A stretch of 64,000 nt of DNA, from the NCBI GenBank assembly GCA_016745315.1, contig CP066886.1, positions 434,001-498,000 on the forward strand, in the 5' to 3' direction. The notes under the pieces were generated by a model, which was not told where the DNA came from, did not search any database, and saw only the letters and a program-made list of their open reading frames with translations. The position numbers were made by a program, and so were the translations under genes. Numbering within the stretch: the stretch's first letter is position 1; each line of letters starts with the position of its first letter. This document shows positions 25,094 to 32,328 of this stretch, piece after piece. This DNA comes from Arthrospira sp. PCC 9108 (GTDB taxonomy: Bacteria > Cyanobacteriota > Cyanobacteriia > Cyanobacteriales > Microcoleaceae).

Positions 25094-25125
25094 ACCCCTA
25101 GACTAAACCCCTAGGGGTTATTTTA
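25094..25125 (+). terminator. Terminator hairpin after the integrase
   Basis: ACCCCTAG (25094-25101) pairs with CTAGGGGT (25111-25118), and TATTTTAT follows. It lies 28 bp after the integrase stop and before the right arm of the 65-bp inverted repeat. The T-run is weak, but the position supports a terminator. Confidence 0.55.
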
Positions 25126-25145
25126 TGGCTACAAATTGATGGATC

Positions 25146-25210
25146 CTGTTATGGCTTTGAGTAACACCTAAGTAACGGTAGAATAGGGGTTGTAGGCTAT
25201 ATAGACGCTT
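25146..25210. repeat. 65-bp perfect inverted repeat, right arm (IR-int)
   Basis: Exact reverse complement of 23524-23588, placed just outside the start of the left ITR (25225). Perfect identity over 65 bp next to diverged ITRs suggests recent duplication or continuing recombination or gene conversion between the arms. Confidence 0.92.
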
Positions 25211-25440
25211 TGATTGCGCCACAACGTGTTAACTATAAACCCTTATCCTAACAGCGATAGCGGGTTATTACTCAACCCAATAACTATGCCTAGTTACTCA
25301 AATGTTACTCACAATCTAGTCCTAGCATAGGAAAATAATTCTGTCAATAGGTTGATTACTCAGTCAATAAGCACAACTTAATCAATCTGTCAAATGCCTA
25401 CTATCTCCCCCCAACCAAACACCGATAGGGTAACTCCCTT

Positions 25441-25497
25441 GTGATAGCAGTCAATGGCAAGCCTATCGGTTCGTTCCTCACCATTGACTGCTATCAC
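25441..25497. other. Conserved ITR hairpin, left copy
   Basis: A perfect 17-bp stem, GTGATAGCAGTCAATGG with CCATTGACTGCTATCAC, around a 23-nt loop. The equivalent place in the right ITR (40248-40305) also folds. Two base pairs at the stem base differ between copies in both arms together (TG:CA here, CA:TG there), which supports selection for the structure itself. Confidence 0.8.
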
Positions 25498-25683
25498 ATC
25501 GTTCGTTTCCCCAATAGTGCTTGTTTCGGTTAGGGGGAGGGTATGGGTTCAATTTTGCAGGGTATTACCTAAAGCTACCAGTGCTAATAATAGGACGGTA
25601 ATGAGTGCGATCGCAGTGGGATTTATCTATGGCTCAAAGTCAACATGATAGCTGTAGGTAGCCGTAGGGGGAACCCACTAGGT

Positions 25684-25723
25684 TATCAATGTACAACGAT
25701 ACCCCTATCAATGTACAACGATA
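25684..25723 (+). repeat. 18-bp direct repeats in the left-only part of the ITR
   Basis: TATCAATGTACAACGATA occurs at 25684-25701 and 25706-25723, spaced 22 bp apart, about two helical turns. It lies in the ~170-bp segment missing from the right ITR. The arrangement resembles a pair of iterons or operator sites for a replication or regulatory protein; no protein partner can be named. Confidence 0.55.
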
Positions 25724-25975
25724 TCAGGCTGCCTATCCGGTTATCTATGGGAGTCAGATTATTGGTGAAATATTGAGGAGCCTACTCACTACCAACAAAA
25801 TGCGATCGCATAATCACGACTAACCTGGCTATGACATACTGAAGCGATACCCCCAAACAACTTTTCAACTGGTAACTTGTTTCGTCATCTCTCGCTGATA
25901 CCTACATAATCCTAGAGAATTGATTCCCCATCGAAACCGATACCTACATACCGCTAGACAAGTCTCCAATTTATA

Positions 25976-26008
25976 GGGGTACTGAGTTCCGCACAGGATG
26001 ATTACCCC
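25976..26008. other. Flipped ITR block A, left copy
   Basis: GGGGTACTGAGTTCCGCACA...GATTACCCC, bounded by TAGGGGTA/TACCCCTA inverted ends. The right ITR carries the same block at 39919-39949 in the same plus-strand direction, although everything around it is inverted. Relative to the ITR the block is therefore flipped. Confidence 0.8.
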
Positions 26009-26009
26009 T

Positions 26010-26046
26010 AATAGACGGGTTAAGGTTTTGGCTTAGGGTGTTTATT
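26010..26046. other. Flipped ITR block B, left copy
   Basis: AATAGACGGGTTAAGGTTTTGGCTTAGGGTGTTTATT, read here in two parts: AATAGACGGGTTAAGG and TTTTGGCTTAGGGTG with TTTATT. Its counterpart at 39882-39917 (AATAGACGGGTTAAGATTTT...TTTATT) has the same plus-strand orientation while the flanks are inverted. It adjoins block A, so both blocks are flipped independently within one ITR. Confidence 0.8.
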
Positions 26047-26210
26047 GTGGGTAAACTAGGGGTGGGTTCATATAAACTTCCAATAGACTACTGGCAATAG
26101 ACTACTGGCAAAAAATACAAACAACCCCTATCATGATAGGACACGATAAGGGTTAAGGTTGTTATTGAGTTAGGGTTAGCTGTTAGGTGTTAGGTGTTAG
26201 GGTTTAGGGT

Positions 26211-26576
26211 TTAGCTGTTACTCATTCTGCACTTAGTAATCATAGCTAACGCTACGTCTGTTAGCTTGTCTACAATGAGTTGGTCAGATTTCCCTATGTA
26301 GATGTGATGATTGACGCTACCATCCCACCCTTTGAGGTTCCAGTAGGTAAAACCATTAATTGAGAGTTTTTTGCAAGCTGTAAATCGTTTACCATTAACC
26401 TCTACTGAAAAAGATTTATGGGTTTCTAGGTATTTAAACCATTCTAAAGAACCTACTTCGATACAGATATTACCATGACCTACCAGAAACCCTTTGTAAG
26501 ACCCTGTTAGTGTGACTACTGGGAGTAGCTTAGGCATGAAAATCACCTCCCAGTAGGATATCGCTGTTATAACCAT
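26211..26576 (-). CDS. Hypothetical protein, innermost minus-strand gene of the element
   Basis: A 121-residue protein. An internal Met (MPKLLPVVTLTGSYKGFLVG, 26541) may be the true start, since the longer form overlaps the upstream gene. Beta-rich and basic: ITYWNLKGWDG-like and CKKLSINGFTYWN segments, with Cys pairs but no zinc motif. Its stop codon lies inside the inner TTAGGGTTTAGG edge of the left ITR. No family recognised. Confidence 0.55.
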   Translation of the reverse strand: MVITAISYWEVIFMPKLLPVVTLTGSYKGFLVGHGNICIEVGSLEWFKYLETHKSFSVEVNGKRFTACKKLSINGFTYWNLKGWDGSVNHHIYIGKSDQLIVDKLTDVALAMITKCRMSNS

Positions 26577-26811
26577 TAAGGTTACATTCAGGTGATATTA
26601 CGTCTGAATCGAATCGAGTAATAATTGGATACTGAGATTCTACCCATTTCTCGTGTACTGCCAGAAAGTCAATAGCGTAATTATGAGCAATTTCTGCTAT
26701 CGTGATTCTATCCTCACGAGTTGCTGTTAAATTATTGCCAGCTAATCTGACAAAAATCTCCCTAGCCATTTCTGCAATAACCATCATTTTTTCTTGTTCA
26801 AACTCATTCAT
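26530..26811 (-). CDS. Hypothetical protein of the element
   Basis: A 93-residue acidic protein starting MNEFEQEKMMVIAEMAREIF, helical in the first two thirds (TREDRITIAEIAHNYAIDFL), with a looser tail. No membrane segment. It overlaps the next downstream gene and lies 18 bp after the previous one, in the same operon-like series. No recognisable family. Confidence 0.6.
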   Translation of the reverse strand: MNEFEQEKMMVIAEMAREIFVRLAGNNLTATREDRITIAEIAHNYAIDFLAVHEKWVESQYPIITRFDSDVISPECNLNGYNSDILLGGDFHA

Positions 26812-26829
26812 GGCTTTATTTCCTATTGA

Positions 26830-27108
26830 TTAATTGAACTTGTGATCATCATTATCGGGGTGATTTTGATTATTGTTGTGTTCTGTAATTTTTGCATCAA
26901 GCAAGGCTTCAATACCTTTGAGTAACTCGATTTCCGCGTTTAAAAAATGCCTGTGGATTTGAATAAATTCGACAATTTCGTCGAATTGTTCAGATGTGAT
27001 AGCAAGTTCTACTAAGTCAAGTAATCCTACAACGTTAGGATTTAATCGATTACTCATGTAGCTATATTCTACTACGTTTAATCCGGGTGTACTTAATTTG
27101 ATTGACAT
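26830..27108 (-). CDS. Hypothetical protein of the element
   Basis: A 92-residue protein (MSIKLSTPGLNVVEYSYMSN...). The centre is a helical hairpin (EQFDEIVEFIQIHRHFLNAE, then IELLKGIEALLDAKI) and the C-terminus is Asn/Asp/His-rich (NNNQNHPDNDDH). Function unknown; AT-rich codon use like its neighbours. Confidence 0.6.
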   Translation of the reverse strand: MSIKLSTPGLNVVEYSYMSNRLNPNVVGLLDLVELAITSEQFDEIVEFIQIHRHFLNAEIELLKGIEALLDAKITEHNNNQNHPDNDDHKFN

Positions 27109-27170
27109 GGATTTATCCTTTGATAGTGGTTAAGTTGTGATAGTTTAACGTCATTTCGGAAGGGTTTAAA

Positions 27171-27395
27171 TTATTCGATTTTGGTTAGTAAATGCTGAAT
27201 ATAATTAAGCTGTTTGAGCGATAATTGTTTTTTCGCTTCTGCTAAGGATAACTCAACCTCGCAATCATTCATTATTGAAATTAACGTTTCCTTAGCGTCT
27301 TCTTTATTAGCGTTGTAGACTGTACTATCTACCATTTGTTTAAATGTTTTAAACCGTGCCTTTATAATGGCATTTGTGTTGGGAGGTTTAGTCAT
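27171..27395 (-). CDS. Hypothetical small helical protein of the element
   Basis: A 74-residue basic/acidic helical protein (MTKPPNTNAIIKARFKTFKQ...LSLAEAKKQLSLKQLNYIQH). It could be a small regulator or structural helper; no motif supports either. It is followed by a 62-bp gap, then the previous operon gene. Confidence 0.55.
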   Translation of the reverse strand: MTKPPNTNAIIKARFKTFKQMVDSTVYNANKEDAKETLISIMNDCEVELSLAEAKKQLSLKQLNYIQHLLTKIE

Positions 27396-27407
27396 TTTTT
27401 TGGTCTC

Positions 27408-27986
27408 CTATATGATGTGTTTCCAAACATTTTTGCTGTTCTGATTAATCATATTATATCCTCTATTTTTCATTAGATTAGTCAACTCTGAAACATTAAC
27501 GCGACTATCAAGATATCCATCTGTTTTGGCTCTCTCAATGGCTTCTTTTAACGCTTTCGGGTCGATATCAGTTACAACCTCGGTTAACTCAGGACATCCC
27601 GCGTTAATTGCCTGGTTATTTTGTTTCATTTTTGCCTCAATACCTTGAGTGATAAAACTGTCTAAAAATTGTTCAGTACCTGATGATATAGTCAAGATTT
27701 TTTCATTAACAAAATCCCAGTAATCATTGAAGCGTTTAATTGATTCATTGATAGATAATTGATAAATCAATGAATGGGTGACAATAATTTCACTTGATAA
27801 CCTAGCGTTAATGATATCTTTTTTGTGTTTCTGTAGTTGTTTTTTGACCTTGCTGTATTGATTGCAGTTATCGATATTTCTCCAGAAAATTTCTAATTGA
27901 GATGATAATTTATCAAGCGTAATATCCTCTACATCGTTTAAATCACTTAACTCGTAACCATTGCCCCTATATTCCTCTGATGTCAT
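27408..27986 (-). CDS. Hypothetical protein coupled to the element ATPase
   Basis: A 192-residue, largely helical protein. Segments such as VKKQLQKHKKDIINARLSSE and IDPKALKEAIERAKTDGYLD suggest a coiled region. Its start overlaps the ATPase stop by four bases, so the two proteins may work together, for instance as a helicase loader or accessory subunit. That role is inference only. Confidence 0.65.
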   Translation of the reverse strand: MTSEEYRGNGYELSDLNDVEDITLDKLSSQLEIFWRNIDNCNQYSKVKKQLQKHKKDIINARLSSEIIVTHSLIYQLSINESIKRFNDYWDFVNEKILTISSGTEQFLDSFITQGIEAKMKQNNQAINAGCPELTEVVTDIDPKALKEAIERAKTDGYLDSRVNVSELTNLMKNRGYNMINQNSKNVWKHII

Positions 27987-28603
27987 AGTCTCTTTTTAAA
28001 CCATATAGGAAACATCCGTCTTTTGAGTTCGTTTAACTCCCAAAATGTCCACAATGGATGTATTGAATTAATCACCTTTAAAGCGAAAGCATTAAAAATC
28101 ATGTTAGTTCCCGGTGTCTGACTACTGATGGTTATTCGGCTATTTTTGCGGTTTAACACCTTGAAAAGCGATAACATATTCTCATTTTCAATTAATAAGC
28201 TAGGGGTGATATCTTCCCATACCAATATAAAATTTTTCTCAAATTCACATTGAAGGGGGTCATAAAATCGTTCATGTTGTATCTTGTTTCTCAGTGAAGC
28301 GAAAGTGCTATTAGCAAGCACCGAGGTTGTCTTGTATAGTTCAGATGCTACGGTAGCTATCTGTGACTTTCCAGTACCGCTAGACCCCCAAAGGAACAGG
28401 ATGCCAGCTGTACTCATAAGGGTTACTGGAGACGCTATAAACGAGGTTACAATAGGGAATTGGATATCAGGATATGGCAGAACACAGACAGCCCGTAAAA
28501 CAGACTCTAATTGCTCACCCAGGTTGCCTTCTGTGATTATTTCTTCTAGTTCAGATGACATTTGGCTTCTGATTAGCCTATAATCAATATAGTCCTCAGA
28601 CAT
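27983..28603 (-). CDS. P-loop ATPase of the element (packaging ATPase or SF3-like helicase)
   Basis: A 206-residue protein. Walker A is GSSGTGKSQ (residues ~74-82, after GILFLWGSS), Walker B is NFILVWEDITP (~124-134), and a sensor-like ITISSQTPG lies at ~152-160, followed by a basic C-terminus (ELKRRMFPIWFKKRL). The small size and the RNSRITISSQ segment fit the A32/FtsK-HerA-type packaging ATPases of tailless viruses, while the C-terminal LKRR.FPI resembles SF3 helicases. Either reading makes it the main NTPase of the element. Confidence 0.7.
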   Translation of the reverse strand: MSEDYIDYRLIRSQMSSELEEIITEGNLGEQLESVLRAVCVLPYPDIQFPIVTSFIASPVTLMSTAGILFLWGSSGTGKSQIATVASELYKTTSVLANSTFASLRNKIQHERFYDPLQCEFEKNFILVWEDITPSLLIENENMLSLFKVLNRKNSRITISSQTPGTNMIFNAFALKVINSIHPLWTFWELNELKRRMFPIWFKKRL

Positions 28604-28654
28604 GGTAGTAACCTCTTATCGCTCTTGACTTGTTGACATGGTATGGTGGTTATT

Positions 28655-28676
28655 CCCCCCTAAATATTTAGGGGGG
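28655..28676. terminator. Perfect palindrome between two element genes
   Basis: CCCCCCTAAATATTTAGGGGGG, a 22-bp perfect palindrome 12 bp after the stop of the interrupted gene (28689) and upstream of the ATPase gene. It is followed by ATTTATTTG on the plus strand. Likely a terminator or attenuator that separates the ATPase cluster from the rest of the minus-strand operon. Confidence 0.6.
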
Positions 28677-28688
28677 ATTTATTTGTGA

Positions 28689-29405
28689 CTACATTAATCG
28701 CAGTAATTCAATTAATGCAATTAATACATTAGAATCAAGTTGTTTAACCTTGTTATAAAGACTCTCAAAGCTAGGGTCACAATCCAAAACCTTAGCCCCT
28801 TCTGTTAACCTTTCCTCGAAGGTTTTGTATTTTGCCTTTCCATTAAATCCTGCTTTATTTTTAGTTTTGGATTCAATGAAAGCGTCAATATCTCCGATTG
28901 AGTAAGTAGCGAAAGATTGATTGAATGGATTAATACATTCAATTTCTAAGATATTAGAAATATCAGAGTTTAAATTATCGTCTCCGATATTTCCCTCTAA
29001 TATCCTGTCAGAAGGTCTGACTGATGATTGACTTAGATTTATTGTTGCTGTAAACATCACAGAACCGTCTGTAAGCATTGAGTCACTTTCGACTATTTTA
29101 AGCAATGCGAGTTCTGGAGATGTAGGGGTGTATTCTCGTTTTTTGCCGTTATATTCAGTCTCGTATTTTTCAATACAAAACCGTACAGCAATTAATTATT
29201 TATCACCTTTGGAATAACTCCAATCCCTATCATTGAAGTTAGAAAAATCCCCTGATACACCTTTCCCGAATATCCATAAATGAGGTGACTTAATTCGGAA
29301 TTATGCATAATCAACAATTAGAAAGGTTGCCGTTTCACCGGGCTTAACTGCACTGCAATAACTAAATTTATCGTCCTGTTTTTTGCCGTAATATCCGATA
29401 CTCAT
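28689..29405 (-). pseudogene. Element gene with two in-frame TAA codons
   Basis: One uninterrupted frame from ATG 29405: MSIGYYGKKQDDKFSYCSAV...LIVDYA, TAA, FRIKSPHLWIFGKGVSGDFS...SKGDK, TAA, LIAVRFCIEKYETEYNGKKR, then the 138-residue remainder ending ALIELLRLM. No frame change is needed, and Gln would fit both stop positions (CAA to TAA). An internal ATG at 29105 could yield only the last part. No family recognised; the central YGKK/CSAVKPGETATFL region is beta-like. Confidence 0.7.
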
Positions 29406-29733
29406 GATTAATTATCCTTTGATGATTGATTATGACGTTTGAAATTTTTTTGCATACCTCCCAAAATTGAGGGTTACCAACAATTGATACTCGTAGGCTG
29501 CCTTCATTTGTCAACCTTGCTGTAGCGTGACCTCTGTAGTCCCCCCTAGGGCTATAACAACCCATATAGGAATAAGCTAAATCAAGGATTTCCTGGGTTT
29601 TATGTTCCTTTATAGGGGTTAGTATCCGGTAGGCTATTTGAGTGGTTTCTGACTCAAATAGGTGTGGGTTATAGGTGGTGTTTATTAACTCACCGTCAAT
29701 GGAAAATAACCCCTTGTAGTGCAGTTTATTCAT
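29368..29733 (-). CDS. Hypothetical protein of the element
   Basis: A 121-residue protein (MNKLHYKGLFSIDGELINTT...). It begins within the end of the nuclease gene, with start and stop overlapping closely, and its 3' end overlaps the start of the next gene, so the run is tightly packed. Contains RLTNEGSLRVSIVGNPQFWE, a plausible beta-hairpin. Function unknown. Confidence 0.6.
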   Translation of the reverse strand: MNKLHYKGLFSIDGELINTTYNPHLFESETTQIAYRILTPIKEHKTQEILDLAYSYMGCYSPRGDYRGHATARLTNEGSLRVSIVGNPQFWEVCKKISNVIINHQRIINHEYRILRQKTGR

Positions 29734-30169
29734 TGTTTACCCTTGGAATCTCTAAGTTTTTCAAAAGCCCCTTAAACTCGTCGATATTGATAAATGAGAT
29801 GCCTTGCCATCGGTAGGATGTCCCCCTTATAACAAACCAACACTGATTGACTAAACCAGGATTAAGGTACTGCAATAACTGCATTTTTAGCTTAAATGAA
29901 TCAGTTAATACTCCCTTAACTTCGATGTAACGATTAAAGAACGGACTCTAAAAATCTGGAATCCAGGTGATATTTTTCCAAGGTTTTGCATGTTCAATTA
30001 ATGTCATTTTAGGGTGAACAATTAATTGATTATCATGTTTTCGTAGAAGGTGATAAACCCTACATTCAAATGCACTTGAAAAATAATAGCTGTCTATTTT
30101 TTGTCCTCTAGCATTGTATTTATTTCTCATCTTTTGGGTGCACTCCGAAACTTCCGCTAGGGTTATCAA
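29726..30169 (-). pseudogene. DUF1064-like PD-(D/E)XK nuclease with in-frame TAG
   Basis: The frame opens near a TTG at 30169 (MITLAEVSECTQKMRNKYNA), and KYNARGQKIDSYYFSSAFEC recalls DUF1064 phage endonucleases. It then reads NITWIPDF, TAG at 29948-29950, SPFFNRYIEVKGVLTDSFKL and on to TAA at 29726. The PD motif (WIPDF) and ExK motif (YIEVKG) lie on either side of the stop, so the predicted active site is split. CAG (Gln) to TAG is one change. Possible Holliday-junction or replication nuclease; the call is moderate. Confidence 0.65.
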
Positions 30170-30472
30170 TTTCTTTGTCTAAGCCATTTTCCGCCGCATA
30201 GATGCTGTATTCTTCTCTGTAATACTCAAGTGCATCCTCCATTAATTCCTCAAGTTTTTCGGGTTTAATGGTATTAATTTTTTAATGATTTTACCTAAAA
30301 AATAAGCGATAAAATCCTTATCAAACTTAACTAAAGTTGATGGCCACGTTATTCCTGACTTTCCACTGGAAATTGGAACTTTGATATATAGGGAATGACC
30401 GATATACATCAAGGGGGTTAACGCGATGTTTCGTAGGTTAAGCCTAACCTCGGACCAATGACGTGGTATCAT
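30120..30472 (-). pseudogene. Element gene, frameshifted at an A-run
   Basis: The frame from ATG 30472 (MIPRHWSEVRLNLRNIALTP...FIAYFLGKIIKK) runs into a stop soon after an A6 tract near 30280-30290. Shifting one base gives INTIKPEKLEELMEDALEYY, then REEYSIYAAENG and GVHPKDEK to TAA at 30120. The join makes a natural ~117-residue protein. Family not recognised. The 3' end overlaps the nuclease start. Confidence 0.6.
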
Positions 30473-30584
30473 GCTATAATTTCCTGATGCTTGTTGACTG
30501 CCACCTGGGTATTATTCATTTTCAGGACTGTATTTTCAGTCCTGAAAACAGATAATATATGGGTGGTTTTATTTTGGACTAGCC

Positions 30585-31049
30585 TTAATCTAACCAACTA
30601 GAAAATGGGTTGACTTCATTATCTTCATCCTCTAAATCACTCTCAGAGCCCAATAGATGGTCTTCTAGTGCATTAATATCATCCTGTATGGCTCCCGTAA
30701 CCTTACGAGGTAGCTTTACTCCACCTGCTTTTAATAGCGTCAGGATTGCGTTGGTGACTCGTTTAAGTGTGGCAATCTCTGAATATGTCAGATAAAAGGT
30801 ATTTGAGTTGATAATCTCCGACGTTTGGAGTTTGTTGGTCAATGATTGAATTAATGAAGTTTTGGGGTAAGGAAGGTAAGTATTAACCAACTCCAGAAAC
30901 TTAGTAAACTGATTAAACCGACTCAACGTCTCTTGGTATTCTGTAGGAGTCAATACTTTATTAGTATTGACATTAGTTACATTTTCTACAGTTACGCTAC
31001 CTTCAATTGATTCTGTAACTGTATAGTTACCTTGCTCTTTTGAATTCAC
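30585..31049 (-). CDS. Hypothetical protein of the element
   Basis: A 154-residue protein. N-terminus MNSKEQGNYTVTESIEGSVT, Thr/Val/Asn-rich; the middle is helical (ETLSRFNQFTKFLELVNTYL) and the C-terminus acidic (DHLLGSESDLEDEDNEVNPF). It is the first gene after a 190-bp very AT-rich gap (31050-31242) that probably carries a promoter. Function unknown. Confidence 0.62.
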   Translation of the reverse strand: MNSKEQGNYTVTESIEGSVTVENVTNVNTNKVLTPTEYQETLSRFNQFTKFLELVNTYLPYPKTSLIQSLTNKLQTSEIINSNTFYLTYSEIATLKRVTNAILTLLKAGGVKLPRKVTGAIQDDINALEDHLLGSESDLEDEDNEVNPFSSWLD

Positions 31050-31242
31050 TGTATTTAATTAAAATTATCTTATCTAATTAATTTATTAAAAATAAACATA
31101 AATTATACAATTTACACTTATTTATAAAAATATCAAGTATTACATTAAGTATATATAGAATGTACAAATAATAACCAATACAAAAAACTCGTTAATCCTA
31201 TTTTGTGATTTAACGGGTATATAATTAGCAACAAGATAGTTA

Positions 31243-31884
31243 TTATGGTTTGTTGCCTGTTTTCTCAGGTAAAGCGCTAAGGTTTCCTTGTACTTGATTA
31301 GGTGCTTCAGTTTTACCTGTGGTTAGTTCTCCTAGGTTATCGAGGGTAATTTCAGATTCAGCCGGAATACGAAACATTGAGTTATAGGTTCTAATACTCG
31401 CGGGTTTTTTGCTCCAGTAATGAGCAAAAACATATAGCAAAGAATTAATCGAGAAAATTTGAGGAACTTTTAAACCAATAAATCTTAGCTTCCTATCACC
31501 CGCGTTAGTTCCTGATGTGCGATATGTTCTCCATACTCCACCCATAGAGGCAGGAGCTTCTACAAAAATCTTTGTGTACTCTATACGTTTCCATGACCTA
31601 ACTCTAGCCCCTGGTATGATATTACGCCTATTAGCATTAGTTGATGTAGTTCCACTAACGGGAGGTCTCCAGATAGTTAAGTCTCGCACCAGGACGGGTT
31701 CCTGTGTTACGGCGTTATCGGATAGCGTATAAAGCAGCAACATAGGCATTGGGATAACATACTTTGATGTCTTGTCTACTGGAGCCTCAACCATCAAACT
31801 CCTGCCGATACAAGTGCCTTTCGGTTCCGCTAGTTTAGCAACAAAATTTGCTTTATATTTATCGTAAGCATCATTTAATGGCAT
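31243..31884 (-). CDS. Candidate virion structural protein (possible capsid), function unproven
   Basis: A 213-residue basic, beta-rich protein: MPLNDAYDKYKANFVAKLAE, IPMPMLLLYTLSDNAV, VLVRDLTIWRPPVSGTTS, GARVRSWKRIEYTKIFVEAP. It has no signal peptide or enzyme motif. It stands alone between AT-rich gaps in the middle of the element with its own good ribosome-binding context, as expected for a highly expressed structural protein. A single jelly-roll capsid role is speculation based on size, composition and place. Confidence 0.5.
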   Translation of the reverse strand: MPLNDAYDKYKANFVAKLAEPKGTCIGRSLMVEAPVDKTSKYVIPMPMLLLYTLSDNAVTQEPVLVRDLTIWRPPVSGTTSTNANRRNIIPGARVRSWKRIEYTKIFVEAPASMGGVWRTYRTSGTNAGDRKLRFIGLKVPQIFSINSLLYVFAHYWSKKPASIRTYNSMFRIPAESEITLDNLGELTTGKTEAPNQVQGNLSALPEKTGNKP

Positions 31885-31964
31885 AATTTAACCTCATTAA
31901 TTATCAAACAAAACTTTAGATAGGTAGACAACAATAGTGTTAATGTCTACCTAGTTAATGAACC

Positions 31965-32219
31965 CTAGTCAACAAAAACAGCGATGGCTTGTACATCGAT
32001 AGAGCCATCAGTAGCATCCCAAACATCATCAGTAGGGATTGTTAGGGATACTGTCACAGCTCCAGTTGCCATGTTGCGGGTATAAGCTGTAACTACCGTT
32101 ACACCATTAGGGTTTCTAGTTGCGTTTATCTGTGCACGTTGAACTTGCTCGATAACTTCTAGCAATTGGTGTTCGAGAGTGGCACCATTAAGAGTTACTG
32201 GACTAGCCATAATCATCAC
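31965..32219 (-). CDS. Small beta-rich protein, possibly structural
   Basis: An 84-residue protein. MMIMASPVTLNGATLEHQLL has alternative starts at the second and fourth Met. It continues with a helix (EVIEQVQRAQINATRNPNGV) and a beta-rich half (VTVVTAYTRNMATGAVTVSL, TIPTDD). GGTGAT precedes the start. It lies directly upstream of the 213-residue candidate structural gene, in the same transcription direction. No family recognised. Confidence 0.6.
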   Translation of the reverse strand: MMIMASPVTLNGATLEHQLLEVIEQVQRAQINATRNPNGVTVVTAYTRNMATGAVTVSLTIPTDDVWDATDGSIDVQAIAVFVD

Positions 32220-32328
32220 CTTTAATCAGTTAATACATAGAGCCTAGCATCATTAACTGAATTTGTCTGTTAACTATTTGATATATCAGATGCTACATAT
32301 ATGTAGCTTCTATTCAATGAAAACTACA

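Larger units (their letters stand above)
25225..26213. repeat. Left inverted terminal repeat (ITR-L)
   Basis: It begins CGTGTTAACTATAAACCC, matching the reverse complement of the right ITR end at 40520, and stays alignable to the inner TTAGGGTTTAGGG motif near 26213. Conserved blocks are 25225-25430, a hairpin at 25441-25497, 25505-25560, 25750-25830 and 25855-25975. About 170 bp (roughly 25562-25740) is absent from the right ITR. No convincing gene lies within; small frames are not conserved between the two ITRs. Confidence 0.88.

Noticed and set aside
25454..25648. 64-codon plus-strand frame in the left ITR
   Set aside because: It spans the ITR hairpin and the left-only segment, with no counterpart at the other end and no coding bias.
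26161..26213. Eukaryotic contamination or true telomere
   Set aside because: The telomere-like repeat is only a few units long, belongs to both element ITRs and is embedded in bacterial sequence.
28689..29950. Genetic-code reassignment (TAA/TAG as Gln) across the element
   Set aside because: Intact element genes end in TAA, and broken host TA genes show the same sort of stops, so decay is the simpler reading; kept only as a possibility to test.
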